From Bathynomus jamesi (Eukaryota > Arthropoda > Malacostraca > Isopoda > Cirolanidae), in NCBI GenBank assembly GCA_023014485.1, contig JAJOZX010008796.1:62001-126000 (forward strand): a DNA stretch of 64,000 nt, read 5' to 3'. The notes beneath the pieces are model-generated. The model had not been told where the DNA came from and did no database searches. It saw only the letters and a list, made by a program, of their open reading frames with translations. Every line of letters begins with the position of its first letter. Positions within the stretch are counted from its first letter, which is position 1. Positions 34,761 through 44,119 of the stretch are shown here, one piece after another. A program made the translations under genes and the position numbers.

Positions 34761-36090
34761 ATGTTAGGGCCAGCTAAATTGAAAGCAGAATGCTTTAAAT
34801 GTAAAGTTAATCATTGGTGCGTTGACTTCCCTGAAGGTAGTATCAGCGATATCACATCCCTTAATGTATGTTTGTTTTGTAAACTTAGAGACAACCACGA
34901 AAAGGAAGTTAAAGAGCTAAAGGAATTAGTAAAAAAGCTTAGAGACAACCACGAAAAGGAAGTTAAAGAGCTAAAGGAATTAGTAAAAAAGCTTGAAGCT
35001 AGGGTCGTCGCACTGGAAATCCAACCCAGTGGACAAGATCAAACTAAAAACACACCAGCAGATTTAAACTGTAAGATTAAGCATCTAGAACAAAGCGTGG
35101 CACGCTTGGAAAACACTGTGACTATTCCGGAAAATATGTAGAACGGAGGAACAAGAATTCAAATTTGTCAAAAATAAAAGACCCTCCAAACCAAAACCAA
35201 AACATAAGGATTTGGAACCCATTACCATCAAAAATAAGTTTCACTTACTTGCTGATGAGGAGGATGAATCCTTTTTAATTGGGGATTCTATGCTAAGGAA
35301 TCAAGGGGACTTTTTCGGAGCAAGACGGGTGACCAAGAGAAAACTCCGATTTTTTCCGGGTGCCACAAGCCAGATAATTAATAGGGAATTAGGCAAAATT
35401 AACATGAAGAATAAGAGTTGCCCTATCATTGTCCATGTTGGTGGCAATGACTTTTTTCTGGGAGGGACAGGAGGGCAGACAGAGCCCATTATAAAAGAAT
35501 TTAAGAACCTAACTGACAAGGTTAGGGATAGGACAGACATGGGTATGGTCGTAGGAATTCTCCCTCGAATGCGTGCTAGTGATTATACTCTAAGTAAAGC
35601 CATTAGCATAAATAAAAGAGTTAAACGCATGTGTGAGGAAAAAGGTCTAAAGTTTGTCGATTTTTGGCCTACATTCTACGGAAATGGGGAATACTTTGGT
35701 TCGGACGGGATACACTTTAACCAGAAGGGGAAAAAGAAGTACGGTGATTTACTGAACATTAATTTGTATAATCTTTTTAAACTAGGACCCCCCAAACCAG
35801 TAATTGATCCTGCTTCCGAAACAGTTAAACCTACTCCCCCAGCAATTAGTCACCCTCCCCCAGCAGTTAGTCACCCTCCCCCAGCAGGTAGTCACCCTCC
35901 CCCAGCAGCTAGTCACCCTTCCCCAGTAGTTAGTCACCCTTCCCCAGTAGTTAGTCACCCTCCAACAGCAGGTAGTGACTCTCCTTCCACGTTGGAGGGG
36001 ACTCAGGCTCCTGCGGAGATTGTCCCCTCGTTAGTGAGGGGCTCTTCAACTCCCGACAGCCCTGGCTGTTCGGGAAACGGGTCGTGCTAG
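34761..36090 (+). pseudogene. CR1-like ORF1 protein, AT-type: zinc motif, coiled coil, SGNH esterase, one frameshift
   Basis: From the ATG at 34761 the frame encodes a Cys-rich segment (CFKC, HWC, CLFC; a PHD-like or other zinc-binding pattern), then a coiled coil in which an 18-residue unit is repeated exactly (54-bp direct repeat, 34884-34991). It stops at TAG 35139-35141. A second frame, shifted by one base, is open through the esterase: FLIGDSMLR, IVHVGGNDFF, DGIHFNQKG. A tail of Pro-rich repeats (SHPPPAV-like, 35848-35966) ends at TAG 36088-36090. One indel near 35125 would explain the break. ORF1 proteins of this group bind RNA or form particles. Confidence 0.8.
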
Positions 36091-36125
36091 GGGGCGGTCA
36101 GAATAGGGGAGGCTCCCTCCGTGCA

Positions 36126-38864
36126 ATGCTTTTTAATGCTAGGTCGATCAGGAACAAGTTTCGCGAGCTACGGGCGCTCTTAGCATCAGAATACCAGGAT
36201 ATCGTTGCTATCACCGAGTCCTGGATTCATACTGATCGTAGGGACTACGTTGGGGAGTTCGAAATTCCCGGGTATAGAATGTTTCGCAAAGACCGCACCC
36301 GTGGGGAGGGGGGTGGGGTACTAATATACGTCAGGGACACGTTGAGTCCGGTTGACTGCCAGTTCCGGTCGGAACGGGAGCTGCTTGGCGTCGATCTGAG
36401 CGTGGGAGGGACGAACTATAGGTTAATCTTGGTGTACAGACCTCCGCATCTCCTCCTCGAGGAGGATACAGCCCTGTACACCGAACTCAGTAGCCTGCTA
36501 GGGGATAGGGTGTGTGTAGTTTTAGGAGACTTCAACTGTCGCGGCATAAAGTGGGAAAACAGGACTGCCGATGCTGAAGGGAGGAGGCTAGTTGACTTTG
36601 CTGATGAGAACTTCCTCACTCAGTGGGTCAACGACCCTACTCGAGGCGAAAGCGTTCTAGACTTAGTATTCACGACCGAAGACAACCTCGTCACTGGCCT
36701 CACCGTTGACGAATCATTGGGCGGGAGTGATCACGGTCTTATTAGGTTTCGTGTGTGCGTCCCTCGGGTGAAACGTAGTAACTCGAGAGGCAGTAAGCTC
36801 GATCTCCGGCGGGCGAACTTTGTTAGCCTCAGGGATAGCGTAGGAGAGATGGGGTTAGAGGTTGGCGGTGATGTTGAGGGAGTGTGGAGTGCATTCCGGG
36901 ACGAGTTCATGGTGCTGCAGTCTGCTGCCATACCCTCAAAACCGGTCACCCCTGCTTCAACGCAGCCTAAGTGGTTCAATCGTGACATCGCTTCGGCTAT
37001 CCGAAATAGGAAAGTAGCGTATAGGAGGGCAAAGGCCAATCGTTCCCACGAGAACACTGAAGCGTATGTCCGCCTGTGTAGGGAAGTGAAGGCGAAGGTT
37101 AGGCTAGCGAAACGTAACGAAGAACTACGGGTGGCAAGCCTCTGCAAGGGGAACCCTAAGGAATTCTTCAGTTATGTTAATAGTAGAAAGCCCATTAGAA
37201 GCATGATAGGACCGTTAAAGGACAGAAGCGGCGTTCTGCGGACCTCCGACGCGGACATCGCCAATGTGCTTAATGAGTACTTTGCGGGAGTGTTCACCAG
37301 GGAGGATACCCGCGTCATCCACGAGCCAGGCGTGAGGCACAAAGGTGCTGGCTTGGATAGTGTTAGATGTACCGCGACAGTCGTTGCCGATAGAATAGAC
37401 AAACTGAGCGCGTTTAAGGCTCCTGGGCCAGACCAGTTTCTCCCCAGAGTGTTGCGAGAAGTGCGCGACCAGGTGGCTCCCCACCTGGCTACAGTCTTCA
37501 ACAAATCGTTGGAGATGGGCCAGGTGCCTGGTGACTGGAGGGAAGCCAACGTGACCCCTATCTTTAAGAAAGGGGATCATGAAAGTCCAGGGAACTATCG
37601 TCCCATTAGTCTCACTTCAGTTGTAGGTAAATTATTAGAAGGGATAATAGCTGATAGGATCGTTGACCATTTGGATTTCTACAAGCTGCTTCGGGACCCC
37701 CAACATGGGTTTAGACGGCATAGGTCGTGTCTCACCAACTTGAACGAGTTTTTCCACGTCATGTTGAGTGAGTACGATAAGAGTAGGGCGATTGATATAC
37801 TTTATCTCGACTTTCAGAAAGCCTTTGATAAGGTACCTCACCGCCGGCTAATGGCGAAAGTGCGCGCGCTGGGTATCGGTGGGGAAATAGGTAGGTGGAT
37901 TGAAAACTGGCTGAGGAATAGGCGGCAGAGGGTGGTAATTAAAGGGGCTAGTTCGGGTTGGGCCTCGGTCACTAGTGGGGTTCCTCAGGGTTCCGTTTTG
38001 GGGCCACTGTTGTTTATCATTTACATAAATGATATCGACGGTGGCATCGTCAGTCGGATCGCCAAATTCGCTGATGACACCAAGCTTGGGCCCAATGTTG
38101 GGACGCCCGAAGCGATCGAGGAACTGCGTGCGGACCTAGGTAGGATAGGAGAGTGGTCCGAAAAATGGCAAATGCCGTTTAACGTGGGTAAATGCAAAGT
38201 GATGCACATTGGCTACGCCAATCCCAAGTCGGACTACTCGATGTTGGGTAGTAATATCGAGGTGACTGATTTAGAAAAGGACTTGGGTGTGCTAATTAGC
38301 AGCGATCTTAAGTTTATGAAACAGGGTGTAGAGGTGGAAAAGAAAGCCCAGAAACTATTGGGTTATATCAGGAGGCAATTTCAGTTTCGGAACAAGGAGA
38401 TTGTGCTCTCACTGTACAATTCCCTTGTTCGGCCGCACCTGGAGTATGCTGTGCAGTTCTGGTCGCCCACCCTCATTAAAGATATTGAGAGGCTGGAGCG
38501 AGTGCAGGCGAGGGCCACAAAGTTAATCCCTTCCGTTAGGCATATGGGCTACAATTGACGGTTACGCGCCCTGAACTTGTTTTCGCTTGAAACTCGGAGG
38601 CTTCGCGGTCAACTGATCGAGGTTTTCAAGCTCTTACACGGGTTCAACGATATCGATTTTAGAAGTATGTTTAGTTTAAATGATAACCCAACTCGCAACA
38701 ATGGTTGGAAGTTGGATTTGAAACGGTTTAGGACTAGTGTGTGTGGGAATTACTTTACGTATAAGATCTGTGACACATGGAACAGGTTACCTTCGGAAGT
38801 TGTGAACAGTTCCTCTGTGGATCAGTTCAAGAAAAGGGTAGACGAAATCTTGCACACTATTTGA
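36126..38864 (+). pseudogene. CR1-like ORF2 (endonuclease plus reverse transcriptase), copy J, a single nonsense codon
   Basis: The first ATG lies 36 bases after the ORF1 stop, which suits termination-reinitiation. The EEP endonuclease (about residues 1-225: ITESWIH, LVYRPPH, LGDFNCRG, GSDHGLIRF) nicks the target. The RT (about 460-720) has NYRPISLTS, LDFQKAFDKV, SGVPQGSVLGP and FADDTKLG. The C-terminal domain has LETRRLRGQLIEVFKLL. One in-frame TGA at 38556-38558 replaces the CGA Arg codon of other copies, and the same frame continues to TGA 38862-38864. RTs of this type use the nicked target end as primer. With that one codon read through it would be about 912 residues. Confidence 0.9.
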
Positions 38865-38870
38865 GTGTGT

Positions 38871-39020
38871 AAAGACATTTAGGACCTCAGTCTGCGGAAA
38901 TTTCTTTTCCTATAAAATAGTTAATATCTGGAACCGACTTCCCTCAAGGTTATTTCCAATCAAAGTGTAAATCTGTTTAAAAATAGGCTAGACAAAGTAC
39001 TGAATACTCTCATAGTTTAA
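38871..39020 (+). pseudogene. Remnant of AT-type ORF2 C-terminus downstream of the GC-type ORF2 stop
   Basis: Six bases after the ORF2 stop the sequence codes for a second version of the ORF2 end: KTFRTSVCGNFFSYKI and onward, against KRFRTSVCGNYFTYKI in the GC-type ORF2. In copy L the same codons (43164-43314) are the real, continuous end of an ORF2. The remnant is present after every GC-type ORF2 except copy B, for example at 26724-26873. Here it has a small deletion (CCCTCAAGGTTATTTCC). Confidence 0.85.
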
Positions 39021-39308
39021 GACTAAAACATAAGAAAACACTGCAGGAGATCGCTTGCACGGTGTCTCTGTGAGCAAGCTAAATATAGAGCTATTTATAT
39101 ATTCTCCACTTTCCTGTAAAATTTCCTTGGCTACTTTTCCAGGGTCAAGGTATTTTCTTCAACCTTTTTCCGTACCTGCCTCTGGCAGGGAGGGAGCGGA
39201 GGGTGGGGAGAGAGCCTTCTACTTTTCTATCCAGTTTTCTACTACTGCTAGGATAGTTGAAAGAAAAATAAACCTTTACAAAATTTTCCCTGGCACCCGT
39301 TGCCATTG

Positions 39309-39347
39309 GTACCTCCTCGGTGTGGGCCGCAAGGCCTTTTGAGGTAC
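39309..39347 (+). promoter_or_regulatory. 3'-terminal RNA hairpin with GNRA loop, GC-type (representative copy J)
   Basis: The outer stem is GTACCTC/GAGGTAC (7 bp, perfect). After an internal loop comes the inner stem GGCC/GGCC, closed by the GCAA tetraloop. The same block ends nearly every copy, directly before CCTTGTAACTC and (CT)n. 3' stem-loops are known recognition sites for RTs of several non-LTR families, so I infer that role here. Confidence 0.7.
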
Positions 39348-39370
39348 TTCTTTTCCTTGTAACTCCTTGT

Positions 39371-39401
<31 letters not shown>

Positions 39402-39403
<2 letters not shown>

Positions 39404-41541
39404 CGTTCTGCGGACCTCCGACGCGGACATCGCTAATGTGCTTAATGATTACTTTGCGGTAGTGTTCACCAGGGATGATACCCGCGTCATCCCCGAGCCA
39501 GGCGTGAGGCACGAAGGTGCTGGACTGGATAGTGTTAGATGTACCGCGACAGTCGTTGCCGATAGAATAGACAAACTGAGCGCGTTTAAGGCTCCTGTGC
39601 CAGACGAGTTTCTCCCCAGAGTGTTGCGAAAAGTGCGCGACCAGGTGGCTCCCCACCTGGCTACAGTCTTCAACAAATCGTTGGAGATGGGCCAGGTGCC
39701 TGGTGACTGGAGGGAAGCCAACTTGACCCCTATCTTTAAGAAAGGGGATCACGAAAGTCCAGGGAACTATCGTAACATTAGTCTCACTTCAGTTGTAGGT
39801 AAATTATTAGAAGGGATAATAGCTGATAGGATCGTTGACCATTTGGATTTCTACAAGCTGCTTGGGGACTCCCAACATGGGTTTAGACGGCATAGGTCGT
39901 GTCTCACCAACTTGCTCGAGTTTTTCCACGTCATGTTGAGTGAGTACGATAAGAGTAGGGCGATTGATATACTTTATCTCGACTTTCAGAAAGCCTTTGA
40001 TAAGGTACCTCACCGCCGGCTAATGGCGAAAGTGCGCGCGCTGGGTATCGGTGGGGAAATAGGTAGGTGGATTGAAAACTGGCTGAGGAATAGGCGGCAG
40101 AGGGTGGTAATTAAAGGGGCTAGTTCGGGTTGGGCCTCGGTCACTAGTGGGGTTCCTCAGGGTTCCGTTTTCGGGCCACTGTTGTTTATCATTTACATAA
40201 ATGATATCGACGGTGGCATCGTCAGTCGGATCGCCAAATTCGCTGATGACACCAAGCTTGGGCCCAATGTTGGGACGCCCGAAGCGATCGAGGAACTGCG
40301 TGCGGACCTAGGTAGGATAGGAGAGTGGTCCGAAAAATGGCAAATGCCGTTTAACGTGGTAAATGCAAAGTGATGCACATTGGCTACGCCAATCCCAAGT
40401 CGGACTACTCGATGTTGGGTAGTAATATCGAGGTGACTGATTTAGAAAAGGACTTGGGTGTGCTAATTAGCAGCGATCTTAAGTTTATGAAACAGGGTGT
40501 AGAGGTGGAAAAGAAAGCCCAGAATCTATTGGGTTATATCAGGAGGCAATTTCAGTTTCGGAACAAGGAGATTGTGCTCTCACTGTACAATTCCCTTGTT
40601 CGGCCGCACCTGGAGTATGCTGTGCAGTTCTGGTCGCCCACCCTCATTAAAGATATTGAGAGGCTGGAGCGAGTGCAGGCGAGGGCCACAAAGTTAATCC
40701 CTTCCGTTAGGCATATGGGCTACAATTGACGGTTACGCGCCCTGAACTTGTTTTCGCTTGAAACTCGGAGGCTTCGCGGTCAACTGATCGAGGTTTTCAA
40801 GCTCTTACACGGGTTCAACGATATCGATTTTAGAAGTATGTTTAGTTTAAATGATAACCCAACTCGCAACAATGGTTGGAAGTTGGATTTGAAACGGTTT
40901 AGGACTAGTGTGTGTGGGAATTACTTTACGTATAAGATCTGTGACACATGGAACAGGTTACCTTCGGAAGTTGTGAACAGTTCCTCTGTGGATCAGTTCA
41001 AGAAAAGGGTAGACGAAATCTTGCACACTATTTGAGTGTGTAAAGACATTTAGGACCTCAGTCTGCGGAAATTTCTTTTCCTATAAAATAGTTAATATCT
41101 GGAACCGACTTCCCTCAAGGTTATTTCCAATCAAAGTGTAAATGTGTTTAAAAATAGGCTAGACAAAGTACTGAATACTCTCATAGTTTAAGACTAAAAC
41201 ATAAGAAAACTCTGCAGGAGATCGCTTGCACGGTGTCTCTGTGAGCAAGCTAAATATAGAGCTATTTATATATTCTCCACTTTCCTGTAAAATTTCCTTG
41301 GCTACTTTTCCAGGGTCAAGGTATTTTCTTCAACCTTTTTCCGTACCTGCCTCTGGCAGGGAGGGAGCGGAGGGTGGGGAGAGAGCCTTCTACTTTTCTA
41401 TCCAGTTTTCTACTACTGCTAGGATAGTTGAAAGAAAAATAAACTTTTACAAAATTTTCCCTGGCACCCGTTGCCATTGGTACCTCCTCGGTATGGGCCG
41501 CAAGGCCTTTTGAGGTACTTCTTTTCCTTGTAACTCCTTGT

Positions 41542-41580
<39 letters not shown>
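39402..41580 (+). mobile_element. CR1-like copy K, ORF2 RT half plus 3' UTR
   Basis: It starts at GGCGTTCTGCGG, upstream of the RT, and ends in (CT)n at 41543-41580. It is very close to copy J in the shared part, including the TGA nonsense codon and the small deletion in the AT-type remnant, so J and K share a recent parent or are duplicates. Confidence 0.85.
39438..41035 (+). pseudogene. CR1-like ORF2 (RT and C-terminal domain), copy K
   Basis: The frame 39438-40373 covers the RT with motifs A (LDFQKAFD), B (GVPQGSVFGP, with Leu to Phe) and C (FADDTKLG). A lost G near 40358 (AACGTGGTAAATG) breaks it. The next frame runs to the same TGA as in copy J (near 40727), and 40748-41035 encodes the last 95 residues. 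Confidence 0.85.
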
Positions 41581-41582
<2 letters not shown>

Positions 41583-43314
41583 AAAACTATATAACCTTAC
41601 GTAGGAGGGTTAAGTCCTTAATTAGATCAGCCAAACGTGATGAAGAATCTAGAGTTGCCTCACTCTGCAAAGTTAACCCTAAAGAATTTTTTGCCCATGT
41701 TAATAGCAGAAAGCCAATTAAAAATTCTGTAGGCCCCTTAAAAGATAGAAATGGCGTACTGAAATTCGGTGATAAAGATATAGCTAATATGTTAAACGAG
41801 TTCTTCGTTACAGTCTTCACGGAGGAAGACAAAATAGAAGTGCCAAGTCCTCGGATTACATATGACGGTGACCAGCCCGTAGAGACCATAAGTTTTACGA
41901 GAAATGAGGTACAGCAATTAATTGATAAGATGAACAAATACAAATCACCTGGCCCCGACTTATTTCTTCCAAGGGTATTAAAAGAGGTTAGCCACAATGT
42001 TGTTGACGACTTAGTAACCATATTCAAACAATCAATCGAGTTAGGGAAAGTTCCAACCGACTGGAAGTTAGCAAATGTAACACCAATCTTTAAAAAGGGA
42101 TAGGGAAAATCCTTGTAATTATCTAACAATCTAATTTTTTATTCTCAACATGGATTTAGGCGACATAGATCCTGTCTGACAAACCTGTTAGAGTTTTTCC
42201 ATAATATGCATACACTGTACGATGCAAGTAGGGCAATAGATATAGTGTATCTCGACTTTCAAAAAGCCTTTGACAAAGTCTCTCACGCTAGATTGATAGC
42301 TAAAGTCAAAGGACTAGGAATCACCGGGCTCGTTTCCGACTGGATTGAGGATTGGTTAAAAGATAGAAAGCAGAGAGTGGTAATAAATGGAGTGGCTTCG
42401 GAGTGGGCGCCCGTCACGAGTGGTGTCCCACAGAGTTCCGTTCTGGGTTCTTTACTTTTTATCATCTATATTAATGATATAGACATCGGGCTTCTAAGTG
42501 CAATCTCCAAATTTGCAGACGATACGAAATTAGGAAGTAGTGTAGGTACTGAGGAGGGCGTAAGAACGCTTCAGAACGATCTTGACAGGTTGGGCGAATG
42601 GTCTGCTACTTGGCAGATGCCATTCAACTTGGACAAATGTAAGGTAATGCACATAGGTTATAAAAACCCGATAACCGATTACTCTCTCTTGGGAAGGAAC
42701 TTGACTGAGACCGATCTAGAGAAAGATTTAGGAGTCTATATCAGCAACGATCTGAAACCGTCGAAGCACTGTGCAGAAGTCGAAAAGGGGCCTTAAAATT
42801 ATTAGGTTATATTAAAAGACAGTTCCAGTTTCGGAACAAGGAGACTGTAATGTGTCTTTATAATTCTCTAGTCAGACCTCAACTGGAATACTGTGCGCAG
42901 TTTTGGTCTCCATCCCTCAGGAAGGACATAGAAAGGTTAGAAAGAGTAAAAGCAAGGGCTACAAAATTGATCCCTTCAATGAGAATGCAAAGCTACCAAC
43001 GGAGATTGGAGCGCCTAAATCTGTTTAGCTTAGAGACGAGGAGGTTGCGGGGTCAGCTTATTCAAGTCTTCAAGATGCTCAAAGGAATAGACAGGGTAGA
43101 TTAAAGAAACTTATTCTCACTTAATGCCAATCCGACAAGAAATAATGGGTTTAAACTGGAACTAAAGACATTTAGGACCTCTGTCTGCGGAAATTTCTTT
43201 TCCTATAAAATAGTTAATATCTGGAACCAACTTCCCTCAGAGGTTGTTTCCAGTCAAAGTGTAAATGTGTTTAAAAATAGGCTAGACAAAGTACTGAACA
43301 CACTCATAGTTTAA
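41581..43314 (+). pseudogene. CR1-like ORF2, AT-type (RT and C-terminal domain), copy L
   Basis: Pieces in order: the linker with SLCKVNPKEFFAHVNSRK, the RT start (LANVTPIFKKG), a deletion and stop at about 42100-42145 that removes the NYRPISLTS region, QHGFRRHRSCLTNL, VYLDFQKAFDKV (motif A), SGVPQSSVLGSLLF (motif B with Gly replaced by Ser, probably harmful) and KFADDTKLG (motif C). The C-terminal domain is broken near 42787 and has a TAA near 43102. The last stretch reads continuously through NPTRNNGFKLELKTFRTSVC to TAA 43312-43314. Confidence 0.85.
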
Positions 43315-43576
43315 GATTAAAACCTCAGAAAACTCTGCAGGAGTTCGCTTGCACGGTGTCTCTGTGAGCAAGCTAAATATAGAGCTATTTATATATTCTC
43401 AACTTTCCTGTAAAATTTCCTTGGCTACTTTTCCAGGGTCAAGGTATTTTCTTCAACCTTTTTCCGTACCTGCCTCTGGCAGGGAGGGAGCGGAGGGTGG
43501 GGAGAGCCTTCTACTTTTCTATCCAGTTTTCTACTACTATTAGGATAGTTGAAACAAAAATAAACTTTTAATAACA

Positions 43577-43616
43577 GGAACCTCCCAGAGTGGACCGAAA
43601 GGTCTTTGAGGCTTCC
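43577..43616 (+). promoter_or_regulatory. 3'-terminal RNA hairpin with GNRA loop, AT-type
   Basis: Outer stem GGAACCTC/GAGGCTTCC (one bulged C), inner stem GGACC/GGTCT closed by a GAAA tetraloop. It sits at the same place as the GC-type hairpin, before CCTTGTAACTC and (CT)n. Sequence differs but pairing is kept: an inner G-C pair has become A-U, and the outer stem has changed on both sides. Confidence 0.65.
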
Positions 43617-43628
43617 TCTTGTCCTTGT

Positions 43629-43656
<28 letters not shown>

Positions 43657-43690
<34 letters not shown>
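43657..43690. repeat. (TA)n microsatellite
   Basis: About 17 TA units directly join the (CT)n tail of copy L to the SINE-like sequence. Confidence 0.9.
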
Positions 43691-43692
<2 letters not shown>

Positions 43693-43862
43693 TTTTAAAT
43701 CCTGTCAAAAGTTAAGCCTTTGGCTTCACTTTACACCTACAGCTTAACGTGAAATTTGAACGACGAAGGAAGTCAGAAATTACAAAGTCCTCGTCCGGAC
43801 TCGATCTCGCGACCTCCCTATCAGCAACCCAATGTCTTACTTAACCACTAAGTTACCCGCAA
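43691..43862 (-). mobile_element. tRNA-derived SINE
   Basis: On the minus strand the sequence starts like a tRNA (GCGGGTAACTTAGTGGTT). It has an A box at 43845-43855 (TAACTTAGTGG) and a B box at 43797-43807 (AGATCGAGTCC), about 38 bases apart, the usual layout of an internal Pol III promoter. The remaining 100 bases are not tRNA-like and end in the TA repeat. No other copy is in the window. The tRNA of origin is not clear. Confidence 0.7.
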
Positions 43863-43942
43863 AGTACCCATTTATCAACCAACCAATTTTTTGTATTGGA
43901 TGATGAGCAGCTGCGTGAGCTGAGCACCACATTATTATTATT
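43863..43942. other. Short spacer between SINE and I/Nimb-type element
   Basis: No gene is seen. It ends in an ATT/TAA triplet run (43931-43950) that supplied the target site for the next element. Confidence 0.7.
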
Positions 43943-44119
43943 ATTATTAATATATTTTTTGTTTTTTTTTGTTTTCCAGATTTACCGCCGATTCGTACCT
44001 AAAGAGACGGTACATATCTCGGCGAGGCAGTGAGTGGGTGATGTCACTGTGCTAGGGGCGGTAGACTAGGGGAATGAGTAAGGGTCAGTCGATGGATAAT
44101 GGGTAGGAGGGGTACGGTT

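Larger units (their letters stand above)
33767..39401 (+). mobile_element. CR1-like copy J, full-length chimeric element
   Basis: This is the only copy with a complete 5' UTR, ORF1, ORF2, 3' UTR and tail. It starts at GCAGGGGGTATAAAGG directly after a (CT)n tract and ends in (CT)n at 39372-39401. Its parts come from two subfamilies: AT-rich ORF1, GC-rich ORF2 with its own stop, AT-rich ORF2 remnant and 3' UTR, GC-type terminal hairpin. It is two lesions away from fully open ORFs. Confidence 0.9.
1..43658 (+). repeat. Head-to-tail array of CR1-like non-LTR retrotransposon copies separated by (CT)n tracts
   Basis: About twenty copies follow one another in the same orientation. Each ends in the same 3' block (a hairpin, then CCTTGTAACTC) that runs into a (CT)n tract, and the next copy, truncated at a different 5' point, begins at once with no unique DNA between them. 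The tracts end near 97, 2124, 6903, 7389, 8712, 9004, 10271, 13723, 14185, 15489, 15771, 17007, 20448, 20909, 22238, 22532, 23797, 27236, 28515, 31927, 33766, 39401, 41580 and 43658. The encoded RT has motifs of the CR1 group (LDFQKAFD, TSGVPQGSVLGP, FADDTKLG). I infer insertion into (CT)n DNA, including the element's own tails, followed by segmental duplication. Confidence 0.9.
41581..43658 (+). mobile_element. CR1-like copy L, AT-rich subfamily, native 3' end
   Basis: It is distinct from all other ORF2 copies: same protein family but AT-rich codons and many replaced residues. Its ORF2 runs without a junction into the C-terminal codons that other copies carry as a remnant, then the 3' UTR, then its own version of the terminal hairpin and (CT)n at 43631-43658. 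It therefore shows the unrecombined 3' structure of the AT-type subfamily. It ends the array; a (TA)n tract follows. Confidence 0.85.

Noticed and set aside
1..43658. Regularly spaced repeats as a CRISPR-like array
   Set aside because: Spacers are retrotransposon copies of very different length, the repeats are simple (CT)n, and the DNA is eukaryotic.
43931..43952. (TAA)n as the 3' tail of the I/Nimb-type element
   Set aside because: ATTATTAATATAT is found again beyond the 5' end (50598-50610), so the triplets belong to the target site. The element itself ends in an A-rich tail.
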